Below, piece by piece: positions 1 to 9,493 of a stretch of DNA of 64,000 nucleotides. The stretch is from CAVQCX01 sp963775335. Lineage in GTDB: Bacteria > Pseudomonadota > Gammaproteobacteria > Chromatiales > Chromatiaceae. The stretch is taken from assembly GCA_963775335.1 (NCBI GenBank), contig CAVZIJ010000003.1, positions 1,054,001 through 1,118,000 of the forward strand, written 5' to 3'. How positions within the stretch are numbered: the stretch's first letter is position 1; every line of letters begins with the position of its first letter. The position numbers and the translations under genes are program-made. The notes under the pieces were generated by a model. It was not told the DNA's origin. It did not search any database and was given only the letters and a program-made list of their open reading frames with translations.

Positions 1-1196
1 GTGGTCTTTTGCGAAGCGTAGCGCCGCGCCGGGGCTTGAGGCAAGTGCTCGGCGTAGATCCAGGTGATGGTGGTGGCTGCCATGCAGAAATGCAGGTGAT
101 TGGTAACCGACTCGGGTTTGCGCGTCTGAGTCTCGGTGCTGCCGATCTCTTGTTTGATCTCGCGGAACCCCGCTTCGATTTTCCACCGCGCCGAGTAGTA
201 TTCGATGATCTGCTCGACGCTGAGATCAAGGTCCGTGGTCAGCAGCGCAACCCATTGGCTCTTGCGGTAGACCCAGACGACACGCACACGGCAGCGCAAG
301 GTCTTGAGCATCACGATACGCTGGGCGGCCACGACCTCGCGCAGGTCCCCGTACACATGCAGCGTATAGGTGCTGGCATGCTTGCGCATCGCATCGGCCA
401 ACTGTGTCGCGTTACCGAGACGATTGCCATATTTCCTGGGTCTTCCGCCGCTACCCTTCTTCGCTGGTTCGGGGAGTGCGTAGAGAGCGGAGTTGACCCG
501 CAACCGCGAGAGCAGATGGGCGCGCGTACCGAGCTGCTCTCGCAACGGCTTGAACAGTCCGTTGTTGCCGAACCAGCTGTCAGTGGCGATCAGCATCGGC
601 GCGTTCTTGAAGACACTGCCAAGCTGTGCGATCAGCCGCACGGCCTGCTCGAACTTGCTGCGAAAGACCAGCGACTGGCGGCGCAGTTTCAGATCGGCGC
701 CCTCCAAGCTCTTGCGGCGCAGATAAAAAGCGAAGGCCAGCGGCAAGCAGGCCCAGCGCCCGTGGATTTTCTTGAGCAGCCCCACGGTGAGGATGGTCTG
801 CGCCCACGGATAGCGCGTCTGGTTGGTCTTGGCCGCATGATCGAAGGTACGCTGGCAGCCGAAGATGTGTTTGCCGGTCTTCGGGTTGATGGAATCATCA
901 AGCGCCAGCAGCAGACGCCCATCGCTCAACGGGCTGGGGATACGCCGCCAGAGCAGATTCCACAGCCGCTCCCAGGGCAGCTTCACTGAAGCCATGAAGG
1001 TGTAGTAGCGCCACTCGGCGATACTCACACCGAACAGTGTCTCGATGGCCCGCAACAAGTTGGAGGTGCGCGAGGCGGTGATCGGCACGACGATCGCTTG
1101 CAATGTCAGGATGAGCCAGCGAAAGCGCTCCTGACCCTTGTCGTTGGCCGGAAACAGGGCTTGGAAATCGTTGGCGAGAGTGCGTAAGATAGGCAT
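1..1196 (-). CDS. IS4-family DDE transposase, 3' end outside the window
   Basis: An open frame of about 398 codons starts with ATG at 1196 (MPILRTLANDFQALF) and runs left off the window without a stop, so the C-terminus is not seen. It has the IS4 signature Y-x2-R-x3-E-x6-K in YYSARWKIEAGFREIK near 105-150, and two earlier DDE aspartates in the contexts LALDDSINPKTG and ATDSWFGN. The enzyme would cut and join the ends of its own insertion sequence. Just upstream, GAGTAGGGGCTC (1198-1209) and an inverted near-copy at about 1259-1270 may belong to the element end or its promoter. Family assignment is solid; the exact IS name is not determinable here. Confidence 0.85.
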   Translation of the reverse strand, partial: MPILRTLANDFQALFPANDKGQERFRWLILTLQAIVVPITASRTSNLLRAIETLFGVSIAEWRYYTFMASVKLPWERLWNLLWRRIPSPLSDGRLLLALDDSINPKTGKHIFGCQRTFDHAAKTNQTRYPWAQTILTVGLLKKIHGRWACLPLAFAFYLRRKSLEGADLKLRRQSLVFRSKFEQAVRLIAQLGSVFKNAPMLIATDSWFGNNGLFKPLREQLGTRAHLLSRLRVNSALYALPEPAKKGSGGRPRKYGNRLGNATQLADAMRKHASTYTLHVYGDLREVVAAQRIVMLKTLRCRVRVVWVYRKSQWVALLTTDLDLSVEQIIEYYSARWKIEAGFREIKQEIGSTETQTRKPESVTNHLHFCMAATTITWIYAEHLPQAPARRYASQKT

Positions 1197-1418
1197 CGAG
1201 TAGGGGCTCTTTTTGTTGGTAAATCATTGGCTTGTGCAACCTTGATTATACCTCGAATCGAGCCCCTATTCACGTTTAAGCGACTGTTTTTTCTCGCAAT
1301 TATGCGGCTGTCAGCGCGTTCTGCGGGCGGCTGATCATCTATAAGCATGCACTAATATGGCGACCATCCTGTAGTCAATAATATACTAACGTTCTGAAGA
1401 TGAAGAAATCCCGACGCG

Positions 1419-3104
1419 CTACGTCACCGCGACTGTTTCACGCGCATTCCCGACGGTCGATAATTGCGACACTGAGAAAGTACAAAACTTCAGTGGAGGA
1501 ATTGAGGCGCATCGTTCGATCCGATCGGCAAGATAGTCCCAAAACGACACGCCGAGCTTGCGGCAGGTTTTGTTGAGGCTGGCCAGGCTGTCTCGACAGC
1601 GCTTTCCCAGATCACTGCGCGTTCCACCGCTGATCTTGCGCCATTTGACGTACACCCGAATATCGCCCTCGCTGTTGTTGGTATGCAGCGGGATGTCCGG
1701 GCGGCTCAGCACCAGCAGCAGCTTGGCCCTGTGCCCATGCAACCGCTTGAGCGTCTGGTTGAGCGTCTCAAAGGACGTGCGCTGCGTGAAGAGGGCGTCG
1801 AAGCGTGCCTCCAGGTCGGGCACCAACGCCGGATCGGGATGGCGCCGATAGGCCTTGAGATCGGCATACAGCGTCCAGATCTGGTCTCGGACCCGCTCCT
1901 GGTCCAGGCGATGGGTGTCGTTGAGTGGGATCAGCTTGTGCACGAGGCGCTCGGCGTGCACCCAGCACAAGGCGTGCAGCAGGATGGCAAACTGACCGGC
2001 CCCATCGCTGAGGATCACCAGCTCGAGCGAGAAGCCCTTTTCGATCAGCCCACCCAGCAAGGCCCCTTCGGTGGCGATGCGCCGATGGCGCTCGCTGTCG
2101 ATTCCCAACGCGTCGAGGTGCTGGCTCCAGCTCTCGGCCCCGGTGATCGGCCCGCTCGTATCGCTGAGCAATCGACGCCGCGGTTGTTGGGGCAATCCTT
2201 CCTCAGTGAGGTACTCCAAGGCGTGCTCATTGAGATGGTAGGTGATGTCCCCGGCGTGCAGCAGCTGCAGAAAGTTGATGCGGCTCTTGCTGTAGGTGCT
2301 CGAAAACCACGCAAACCAGTCGTTGCCGATCTGTGTGACATAGCCGTTCTTGCCCCGATGGCGTGCGCCGGAGTCGTCCACGCTGATGAAGGGGCTGACT
2401 TGCAGACCGGTTACCAGCAACTGGTCCTTCTCGGCGAAAAACACCTCGTTATGCTCGCTCAGCAGGGCATCGATCTGCCCCGCGGAAATGTCGATGCCAA
2501 ACTCATTGAGCTGCTCACGCAGCAGCGGCTGGGTGACCTGGCAGTGGTGGTGTTGATAGAGCACGTAGCGGCGTAGCGACGCGCCGAAGTGTTTGCCATT
2601 GAGGCACGCCGGAAGCTCTCCGCTCAGCCACTTCCCGTCCGGCGTCTGCCAGACCTCCAGGCGATAGCGGGTATTGTGAGCCTCAATCCTCAGGTCCTGG
2701 ACGACAAAATCTCGATATCCCTTGAAGCGCGACCCGCCCGGGGGCTCGATCGAGGGTCTGAGCTCCACCGTCTCATGAATCTCCAATTGCTGGGTCTTGC
2801 GGCGCTTGGCCGAGCCGGGGCGCTTGCGCTCTTTCGGCTCACCTTGCCGATCGCCCTGGCTCTTGTCGTCACCATGCGCTTCCTCACCGGATTCTGGATC
2901 GGTCCCTTTCTCCATTCCGCTCGCCTTGAACTTCGGCTTCGCCTTCTGCCCCTTGAGCACGGCCACTTCATCACGCAACTGCTGCACCAACTCGGCCTGC
3001 CTGAGGTTCTCCTGCACAAGACGCTCGATCTGCGCCAACAACTGCTCCACCAACTCGCTACGCTGAGCATCCGGGATATTTGGCAGTTGATGATCGCTCG
3101 GCAT
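1419..3104 (-). CDS. tnpC: IS66-family transposase TnpC, copy 1, foreign C-terminus
   Basis: This 561-codon frame matches the intact copy at 17241-18902 except for a few substitutions, for example H for R in the HNEVFF segment. From the N-terminus it has a coiled-coil leucine-rich region, a basic linker, a zinc-binding-like region and an IS66 DDE core (SPFISVDDSGARHRGKNGY; CWVHAERLVHKL). Identity to copy 2 stops at 1494, so the last 25 codons (LKFCTFSVSQ... to the stop at 1419) are adjacent DNA read in frame rather than the natural end. No tnpA or tnpB accompanies it, as in the ISBst12-type subgroup. Activity is doubtful because the downstream inverted repeat is missing. Confidence 0.85.
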   Translation of the reverse strand: MPSDHQLPNIPDAQRSELVEQLLAQIERLVQENLRQAELVQQLRDEVAVLKGQKAKPKFKASGMEKGTDPESGEEAHGDDKSQGDRQGEPKERKRPGSAKRRKTQQLEIHETVELRPSIEPPGGSRFKGYRDFVVQDLRIEAHNTRYRLEVWQTPDGKWLSGELPACLNGKHFGASLRRYVLYQHHHCQVTQPLLREQLNEFGIDISAGQIDALLSEHNEVFFAEKDQLLVTGLQVSPFISVDDSGARHRGKNGYVTQIGNDWFAWFSSTYSKSRINFLQLLHAGDITYHLNEHALEYLTEEGLPQQPRRRLLSDTSGPITGAESWSQHLDALGIDSERHRRIATEGALLGGLIEKGFSLELVILSDGAGQFAILLHALCWVHAERLVHKLIPLNDTHRLDQERVRDQIWTLYADLKAYRRHPDPALVPDLEARFDALFTQRTSFETLNQTLKRLHGHRAKLLLVLSRPDIPLHTNNSEGDIRVYVKWRKISGGTRSDLGKRCRDSLASLNKTCRKLGVSFWDYLADRIERCASIPPLKFCTFSVSQLSTVGNARETVAVT

Positions 3105-3201
3105 TTCATGCCACCCTCAAAGCGCTCGGAGTCCTCTCTCAGAACATTAACTCATGTCGCTAGCTGATTGATATAGTTGCCGTTGGTTATTGAGAAGTTA
3201 C
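1494..3201 (-). mobile_element. IS66-like element, truncated copy 1
   Basis: Positions 1494-3201 align base for base with 17292-18999, offset 15798, with about five single-base differences. The upstream end TTATTGAGAAGTTAC is present at 3187-3201. The opposite end, GTAACTTCTCAATAA in copy 2, is absent: homology breaks at 1494 and no such sequence is found down to 1197. The copy has therefore lost its last 66 bp, and the IS4 element to the left could have caused this. Confidence 0.85.
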
Positions 3202-3780
3202 GGTCCGACCCCGTTGGGCCGTTCGGAACCCCACCCTCACTTGGAAGGCCGGGCAGTTTAAGCTGGAGATCCGGGCTCCCAGGACCGTTCCGGTAGGCCG
3301 GATCGAGGTGGACAAGACGAAGGCGGGGAATCGCGGGCAGGGGGCCACCATGGACAGACCTGCGCTCCAGGGCGCCACAGCCCTCGACATCTTCGCGATA
3401 CTCGTCGCTTTTCTCGTCCTCAGCGCATATCACCTGGCTTCGCCGGGGCATAGCCCGACAGGGAAGGTGACCCAGGTAGCAGAGCGCGACGCGATGGTCG
3501 TGAGTCCCCAGCAGCAGCCACGGCTCGAGCGTGGACGGGTCGCGGCGATCGGCCGGCCCGACTGGAAGGCTCCGGGCCCAATCGGTGCGGCCTGACAATA
3601 CCGATCCGTAGGCGTGGCATCGGCACGGTGGTCCGTGGCATGACTCAGTTCGGCCAAGAGGAGTCCTTTAGCCCGAGGTTCCATCGCGAATCGTTCTCAT
3701 CGATGTACTAAGGCGCTGTTTTCGTTGACTTCGTTGGCGTTTACTCCAAGTTCACATGCCAAAGTGTACCCATGTAGATA
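3202..3780. other. Intergenic stretch between IS66 copy 1 and IS1634, no supported gene
   Basis: Open frames exist on both strands (for example 3308-3595 plus and 3430-3684 minus), but none resembles a known family or has a convincing start. The stretch lies between two insertion sequences and is probably residual non-coding or degraded DNA. Confidence 0.5.
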
Positions 3781-3828
3781 TTGACTCATATCAGGGAAAG
3801 ATTAGGTAGATGTGTTATATACAGACCC

Positions 3829-5535
3829 ATGTATATCGACATCGTTCCGAACCGCAATTCCCGCCCCGCCATTTTGCTGCGCGAGTCAATCCGCGAGGGC
3901 AAGAAGATCATCAAGCGCACGATCGCGAATCTCTCTGCGCTCTCGCTTGAGCAGGCGCATGCGATTCGCGATGTGCTCAAGGGCAAATCCCTGTTCCCCG
4001 CCGAGGACCTGTTCGAGATTATCCGTTCGCGCGCCCACGGGGCGGTGCAGGCGGTTACCGAGGCGATGGGGCGGTTGCACATCGCGACGCTCCTTGGGCG
4101 CGGGGAGTCGCGCGAGCGCGACCTGGTGATGGCGATGATCGCCGCCCGGGTGCTGGAACCGCAAAGCAAGTTGGCCACGACTCGCAGCTGGAATCATACA
4201 ACCCTTGGCGAACTGTTAGGCGTCGTCGATGCCGACGAGGATGAGCTGTACGCCGCCATGGATTGGCTGCTGGAGCGCCAGGGGGCTATCGAGCAGCGCC
4301 TGGGGGCACGCCACCTGCAGCACGGGGGACGGGTACTCTATGACTTGTCATCGAGCTATTTCGAGGGCGAGCACTGCCCGCTGGCCGCGCGCGGCTACTC
4401 GCGCGACGGCAAGAAAGGCAAGCTGCAGGTCAACTACGGATTGCTCACCAACTCTAGCGGTTGTCCGGTGGCGATTTCGCCGTTCACGGGCAACACGAGC
4501 GATCCGCAGACCCTGCTGGCGCAAGTCGAGAAGCTCCAGCAGGATTTCGGCATCGAGTCGATCACCCTGGTCGGGGATCGTGGAATGATCTCGCAAAAAC
4601 AGGTCGACGCGTTGAGCGAACGATCCGGTCTGCAGTGGATCACGGCGTTGAAAAGCGGAGCCATCCGCAAGTTGATCGATGCCGGTTGTATCCAACTGGA
4701 TTTGTTCGATGAGCGCAACCTGTTCGAGCTCGCCTATGAGGATTTCCCGGGCGAGCGCCTCATCGCCTGTCGCAACCCGCCCCTGGCTCGGCTACGGGCG
4801 GTGAAACGCCAATCCTTGCTCGATGCCACCATGGCAGAGCTCAAGAAGGTCCAACGGATGGTGACTCAGGGGCACTTGAAAGAGCCCGATAAGATCGGTC
4901 TGCGTGTCGGCAAGGTCCTCAACAAGTACAAGATGGCCAAGCATTTCGTGCTCGACATCGAAAGTGGGCGATTGGACTTCCACATCGATGCGCAGAAGGT
5001 CGCCGAGGAGGCAGCGCTCGATGGCCTCTATGTCATCCGCACCTCGGTTCCTGCCGAAGAAGCCGCCAGCGAGGATGCCGTGCGCTACTACAAGGATCTC
5101 AGTCATGTCGAGGCGGCATTTCGGTCCTTGAAGAGCGACGATCTGCAGATCCGCCCGATCTATCATCACACTGAAGATCGGGTGCGCGCCCACCTGTTTC
5201 TGTGCATGCTTGCCTACTACGTCAAGTGGCACATGAGCGAGGCTTGGCGCTCACTGTTGTTCGCCGACACGGATCAAGCGCGCCTTGCTCGCCGCGATCC
5301 GGTGGCTGCGGCAACCCGTTCGCCCGAAGCGCTCGCGAAAGTGGCGACGAAGATCCTCGACGACGGCTCGCCCGCACACAGCTTCCGTACCCTCTTGAAC
5401 GAGTTGGCGACCATCGTTCGCAATACCTGTCGGCGCAAACACGCCGACGATCCCGAGGAGACCTTCACGCTCGATACCAGAGCAAACCCCAAACAGATGG
5501 CCGCGTTCGATCTACTCAAAAAGATTCGCGTGTAG
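3829..5535 (+). CDS. IS1634-family transposase
   Basis: The frame opens at 3781, but the conserved family N-terminus MYIDIVPNRNSRPAILLRES starts at ATG 3829, giving 568 residues. DDE landmarks are YDLSSSYFEG, LVGDRGMIS and the glutamate in DLSHVEAAFRSLK, followed by the usual RPIYHHTEDRVRAHLFLCML. The protein catalyses cut-and-paste transposition of its own IS. Length is normal for the family and no frameshift is seen. Possible ends share only GTGTAC (near 3761 upstream and inverted near 5544), too little to set the boundaries. The ribosome-binding site is poor, as is common for IS transposases. Confidence 0.88.
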   Translation: MYIDIVPNRNSRPAILLRESIREGKKIIKRTIANLSALSLEQAHAIRDVLKGKSLFPAEDLFEIIRSRAHGAVQAVTEAMGRLHIATLLGRGESRERDLVMAMIAARVLEPQSKLATTRSWNHTTLGELLGVVDADEDELYAAMDWLLERQGAIEQRLGARHLQHGGRVLYDLSSSYFEGEHCPLAARGYSRDGKKGKLQVNYGLLTNSSGCPVAISPFTGNTSDPQTLLAQVEKLQQDFGIESITLVGDRGMISQKQVDALSERSGLQWITALKSGAIRKLIDAGCIQLDLFDERNLFELAYEDFPGERLIACRNPPLARLRAVKRQSLLDATMAELKKVQRMVTQGHLKEPDKIGLRVGKVLNKYKMAKHFVLDIESGRLDFHIDAQKVAEEAALDGLYVIRTSVPAEEAASEDAVRYYKDLSHVEAAFRSLKSDDLQIRPIYHHTEDRVRAHLFLCMLAYYVKWHMSEAWRSLLFADTDQARLARRDPVAAATRSPEALAKVATKILDDGSPAHSFRTLLNELATIVRNTCRRKHADDPEETFTLDTRANPKQMAAFDLLKKIRV

Positions 5536-6095
5536 ACAGTCGCGTACACCAGTAATTCATGAATATTCCAGAGAATTCAGTGGGTTCGCTCGTGACAGCG
5601 CGGGGAACTTCGGTTTAGCGCCTGCGTATATTGGAGACGCATGAAGCTCGGTCGCCCCTAACTCTGGACATTCGGGCGACCACGCCCCGAGCGGTCTCCA
5701 GGACGAGTTCTGGGCCCCCGCCGGTGCAGACCCAGATCGCAGAGGAGTCGCGAAGGCGAAGTGGTCGCCGTACTACCCGGCCAAACCGAGCGTGCTCCGC
5801 GCACCGGCGCTGCTAGAACTCCACACGGCCGCCTCGGTCACGTCTACGTGTTTGCGGTTGCGGCCGCAACCAATTATCATGAAGATCACCGTGTCGCTCG
5901 TTGAGCTTGCCTCATCGCTCGCGATACCCTCAGGGGAGTGAATGGCATGCGGTTGCCGCGATCCCGGCGCAACGTCTTCAAAACCGAGGCCATGCCGGGT
6001 GAACATTATCAAGTACGACGGGGCTGCGCTGATATCCGGGGATCGACGCCGATGTGCAGGAGGACGCGCCTGAAACCCTATCGGCGTAAATCGAC
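5536..6095. other. Intergenic stretch, no supported gene
   Basis: There are about 560 bp between the IS1634 transposase and the nuclease operon. Only short frames occur, including a 20-codon ATG frame at about 5879, with no recognisable family. The promoter of the 6096 operon should lie at the right end, but no clear -35/-10 pair is visible. Confidence 0.5.
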
Positions 6096-6962
6096 ATGGA
6101 CCCGATAGCTGCGGAGATAAATTCGGTCAGCGCAGTATTCGATAGCCTGCTCCGGCAACAGCGTGCAGCGCGCGCTCAGGCTGTCAAAGAGGCGGCCGGT
6201 CGCATCGAGGAGCACCTCGGCGAGTGGACAGCCCAACTCCGCGGCCAACTGAAGCAGCAACTCGACAAATGGGACCGTTTTGGCGTACCCATCTCTTTTC
6301 TCAGGGTGGCCGGCCAAAATCACCTTGAGAAGCCTTTGAATCGCCTCTTAGCATGGTGGGCCGACCCGTCGCAAGAGCACGGGTTCGGAGCAGCTTTTCT
6401 TCACAAATTGGCCGAGCTTATTCACCTGCCGGACATGGTCGATGACATAGCCGAGCAAGGCGATAAGCCCGAGATTCGGGCGGAACAGAGCGTCGATGGC
6501 GATACCTTGGGGAAAGAGCCTGACCTTATGGTTCGCACGGCCCATGCAGCATTCCTTTTAGAGAACAAGCTGTGGGCGCCTGAGAGCGGCGATCAATATG
6601 GCCCCTATCACGAAGTCCTCGAGCGGTGGGCGGGCTCGTCTCGGAGCGTCCGGGCTGTCCTCTGTGCTCGCGAACGGCGCGCAACGCCATCTGGGTGGGA
6701 TTTCTCTATCGCGCACGCCGACCTCGCGGCGATCCTCGAAGGCCTCAGCAGTCGGCGAGACTTCCCCGTTTGGGGGAAGATTGCGGCCGTCCAATCCGCT
6801 CTCGTATTTAGAGGAGGGGATATTTCCGACCTAATCCGCACGGCCCGCCAAGTGTACCAAGAATCGGCGAAAGGCGAAGTCTCGCCGGAAAGAATCAGCC
6901 GGCTGAGGGAAGTTCTGCCATTGCCGGAACCACCTGCTCCGTGGGAGATCTGCGATGGATGA
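6096..6962 (+). CDS. PD-(D/E)XK nuclease-family protein (PDDEXK_4-like)
   Basis: A 288-residue protein with an N-terminal helical region (1-90) and a nuclease-like core. The core motif is EPDLMV (D143), then AFLLENKLWA (E156, K158), then DQYGPYHEVLE, which matches the D...E-x-K plus QxxxY pattern of PD-(D/E)XK nucleases that carry IENKI-type motifs. Such proteins are usually DNA endonucleases of restriction or defence systems. Its stop overlaps the next start by 8 bp, so the two are translated together and likely work together. No methyltransferase is nearby, so a classical restriction-modification unit is not supported. The catalytic motif is clear; the substrate is unknown. Confidence 0.7.
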   Translation: MDPIAAEINSVSAVFDSLLRQQRAARAQAVKEAAGRIEEHLGEWTAQLRGQLKQQLDKWDRFGVPISFLRVAGQNHLEKPLNRLLAWWADPSQEHGFGAAFLHKLAELIHLPDMVDDIAEQGDKPEIRAEQSVDGDTLGKEPDLMVRTAHAAFLLENKLWAPESGDQYGPYHEVLERWAGSSRSVRAVLCARERRATPSGWDFSIAHADLAAILEGLSSRRDFPVWGKIAAVQSALVFRGGDISDLIRTARQVYQESAKGEVSPERISRLREVLPLPEPPAPWEICDG

Positions 6963-7968
6963 AACGTCTTGGCTCGAGAATGAGGTCGCTCAGGCCTACG
7001 ACGAAAAATTTCAGATATTGGAAGCCGCAAGAAAGCAATACGGACAGGGAGTACGTTCGCTGTTAGAAGGTATCCGCACGAAGCTTACTACGAAACACCC
7101 TGCGGACAGAGTGGGCAACGTCGTCGTTGTGGAAACGACTCTTCAGGACAATGGTGACTTCGGAAAGATAGCATTGGTGTGCGAGCTAAAGACCGGCGAC
7201 GATATTTCCAGGGTCCAGGTCATCGCCCGAGTTTCCGCGCCGTGGGGAGGGAAAGCTGGGCTGCTACAGCTAGGTGTGGCGACGACCCTCGACCCACGGC
7301 AGATCGGCTCGAACGTAGAGGATCTGCGCGAAAAAGCCATCGACTGGAACGACGAGGAGGGCGTCTCGGGCGTTGAGGGCGTCGGGATCAGCATGCCGAA
7401 CTGGATCCACGAAGAAACCCGACCGCTGCACGATGCCAATCTTGTTGATGGCGCGGCGGACCGGATTACGAGCCTGTTGGCTCTTGCCAGCGATATCGCC
7501 CTCGAGATCGGCGATGAGTACGCGCTAACTAAGCGCATCGTCGAGGCTTTAGAAGCCGCTCGGAATGCGCTCGATGACATGGTCCAGAATTCTGGATTTT
7601 CTGCCTGCCGAAAGGCGGAATGGTGGAAAGGAATGCGTTATGCGCAAATTGACCGGAAGGGCTCTCCGTCATTTTGGGTTGGATACCACGTAGAAAAACG
7701 TTGCGTGATGTACGGACACAATCGATCTCCTGAGTGCTCGGAACTACAGCCGACGATCCACAGGGCGCTGGATGCGCGTTCGCCATCTGAATATGGGGGG
7801 TGGCCCGCAGGTACGCTTCTGGAGGAAACCGAGCTTCGAGTTATCTCCGAGGGTGATTTGGTCCAGCGGATTGTCGCAGCCTTTGGAGCTTTCCTGATAA
7901 CCCTTGACAAGTGCCTGGCAGGAAGGGCAGCGGCTCAAACCAACGTGACCGTCGCCGATCAGCAATAA
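6955..7968 (+). CDS. Unknown protein coupled to the PD-(D/E)XK nuclease
   Basis: A 337-residue protein whose ATG lies inside the last codons of the nuclease gene, an 8-bp overlap that implies translational coupling. No family is recognised. It has no membrane segment or signal peptide, a mixed alpha/beta composition, helical stretches at about 10-45 and 170-215, and two tryptophan-rich stretches (AEWWKGMRYAQ, SPFWVGYH-like) in the C-terminal half. It may be a partner, regulator or immunity factor of the nuclease; this rests only on context. Base composition is slightly lower in GC than the housekeeping genes on the right, consistent with transfer. Confidence 0.75.
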   Translation: MDETSWLENEVAQAYDEKFQILEAARKQYGQGVRSLLEGIRTKLTTKHPADRVGNVVVVETTLQDNGDFGKIALVCELKTGDDISRVQVIARVSAPWGGKAGLLQLGVATTLDPRQIGSNVEDLREKAIDWNDEEGVSGVEGVGISMPNWIHEETRPLHDANLVDGAADRITSLLALASDIALEIGDEYALTKRIVEALEAARNALDDMVQNSGFSACRKAEWWKGMRYAQIDRKGSPSFWVGYHVEKRCVMYGHNRSPECSELQPTIHRALDARSPSEYGGWPAGTLLEETELRVISEGDLVQRIVAAFGAFLITLDKCLAGRAAAQTNVTVADQQ

Positions 7969-8195
7969 GGGTTCATGCTGTTGGGCGACCTGCGGATCGC
8001 AGGGTCAGCGGCGGTGTGGCCCTTGCGGTTCGGCCGTTACCCGTTCGATCAGGGGTTTGATGGGCGAGGCGCTGGGGGGTCGGAAGCGGTATTTATGGAC
8101 GAATATGCTCCATGCCTTAACAAAGGCGCCAGCCACTCATTTGAACTGTTCGGTGCGACTCTTGCCGGCGGAGCGATATCGGAGCCCAGAACTCT

Positions 8196-8630
8196 ATGGA
8201 ACTCTATGAAGAAGCTGTCCTGTGGTACGTTACTGCGCCGCGTAGCAGGTTCGCTAACCCGCAGTTTGCCCTTCCCTGGGCGCAAACGGCGGGCGGTAGC
8301 TGTCCTGACTTTGTAGTGATCGACTACGAGAAACAGAAGATTTACGTCATTGAGGTTTCGTCCGCGTCCCGAATCGACGGTCTCGTCCAACGAATAGCGG
8401 AAAGGGAAAATCGATGGCTAATTCCCATTCGCAATCATTTTTCAGATCTCAGCCCAAACTTCAACCAATGGCAATATCACGTTACGGTATTTGTGCGGGG
8501 GGAAATGGCCGATGTTTTGCGAAGCAGAGTAGCACCGTGGACCGATGTCTCAGTGATATCTCTCGATAAGGCGCTATTCGGCTGGCGCTGGAACTATAAC
8601 GGGCATCGCCCTGTAAATGAACTGGAATAG
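8196..8630 (+). CDS. Small PD-(D/E)XK-like protein with EVS in place of ExK
   Basis: A 144-residue protein. CPDFVVIDYEKQKIYVIEVSSAS carries P37-D38 followed 15 residues later by E53-V-S55, the arrangement of a minimal PD-(D/E)XK fold, but the catalytic lysine is serine. The rest is a short alpha/beta domain ending WRWNYNGHRPVNELE. It follows the 6955-7968 gene on the same strand after a 227-bp gap and could belong to the same unit. It may be a nuclease with a shifted lysine or a non-catalytic DNA-binding relative. Codons 127-144 overlap a weak frame on the other strand. Confidence 0.65.
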   Translation: MELYEEAVLWYVTAPRSRFANPQFALPWAQTAGGSCPDFVVIDYEKQKIYVIEVSSASRIDGLVQRIAERENRWLIPIRNHFSDLSPNFNQWQYHVTVFVRGEMADVLRSRVAPWTDVSVISLDKALFGWRWNYNGHRPVNELE

Positions 8631-9011
8631 TGCATTCGGGGTGAGCCGATGCCGACGCCGATGCAGTAAGCACCTACTAAAGCTTACGGACGGCCTTAGC
8701 ACCGTTCCCGCCCCCCGAGATGGAGGGCCCATCGGCCTTGCCGCCGTCTCACGTAGACATCCGTCGGTGAGTTGAGGCGAAACTTTAGTGACCTTGCGAA
8801 TTCTCACGCGATTAGCACCCCACTTTTTATCGTTCTTACGCTTACCGATCTCCGCGAAGATAAAAAAAGCGACGATCGTAAGTCCTATAAATAACAGAGC
8901 CTTGTCAGTATGCCAAGCTTCGGCAAGATTGGTGATCATGGCTCCAGCGATGGCGTATAGCACCATCGCAAGGAAGGCAAACGCAAGCATGGCGAGGATT
9001 GCTTTCATCAT
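8574..9011 (-). CDS. Small predicted membrane protein
   Basis: A frame of 145 codons. Residues 3-30 (AILAMLAFAFLAMVLYAIAG...) and 38-58 (ALLFIGLTIVAFFIFAEIG) are clear transmembrane helices, followed by a basic segment KRKNDKKWG. The C-terminal 75 residues look like read-through into non-coding sequence and overlap the 3' end of the 8196-8630 gene on the opposite strand. The real protein may be about 70 residues with a lost stop codon. Function is unknown; a small membrane protein beside candidate defence genes could be an effector, but nothing in the sequence proves this. Confidence 0.4.
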   Translation of the reverse strand: MMKAILAMLAFAFLAMVLYAIAGAMITNLAEAWHTDKALLFIGLTIVAFFIFAEIGKRKNDKKWGANRVRIRKVTKVSPQLTDGCLRETAARPMGPPSRGAGTVLRPSVSFSRCLLHRRRHRLTPNALFQFIYRAMPVIVPAPAE

Positions 9012-9085
9012 TACTCCCGTAACATTTGAGCGCTATCGCCCGACCCCCGTGGCCGCCGACGCCCTGGGCTCGCGCCCGGTGAATC

Positions 9086-9493
9086 TCAGTCGCCGAACAG
9101 CCGGTCCAGGGCCTGCGGGTCGGTGGTGTAATGGTCATCGTGCGGAAAGAAGACCGGGTGACCGTACAGGGCGAAGGCCTGGCGCAACGCCGCCCGGGTC
9201 TCGGGACTGTCGATCGATTGGTCCAGGTAGCACACGAACCGTGCGCGGCGCGGGTCGTAGAGCACGCGCCCGCGTGGCACCTCTTGGTATTCGCGTATGG
9301 CAAGGTCCGGAAACCGGGTGCGCTCAGCGCGCTGCACCCGCTCCCAGCTGCTCACATGGTCGAACGGGGAGTCGATGAAGCATCCGCTCTCGAAGCCTTC
9401 CGCCACCTCGCAGCTGCGCGCCAGAATGGCGCCGCGGTGGCACCAGAAGATCCCGATGCGGGGCGTCGTCCGGGAGACCGATCCGGCGCTCAT
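9086..9493 (-). CDS. Small protein of unknown function coupled to the DUF2779 gene
   Basis: A 135-residue protein whose ATG shares four bases (ATGA) with the stop of the upstream DUF2779 gene. It contains IGIFWCHRGAIL near the start and GHPVFFPHDDHYTTDP near the end, with no recognised family, no membrane segment and no signal peptide. Coupling places it as the last gene of the ATPase-nuclease unit. The length and ATGA overlap favour a real gene; its job is open. Confidence 0.7.
   Translation of the reverse strand: MSAGSVSRTTPRIGIFWCHRGAILARSCEVAEGFESGCFIDSPFDHVSSWERVQRAERTRFPDLAIREYQEVPRGRVLYDPRRARFVCYLDQSIDSPETRAALRQAFALYGHPVFFPHDDHYTTDPQALDRLFGD

Noticed and set aside
3308..3595. A 95-codon frame with one hydrophobic segment (LDIFAILVAFLVLSAYHLA)
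   Set aside because: It has no ribosome-binding site, no family and lies in inter-IS debris; support is too weak for a gene call.
6096..8630. Classical restriction-modification system
   Set aside because: No DNA methyltransferase motifs (for example DPPY or PCQ) are seen in the neighbouring proteins.
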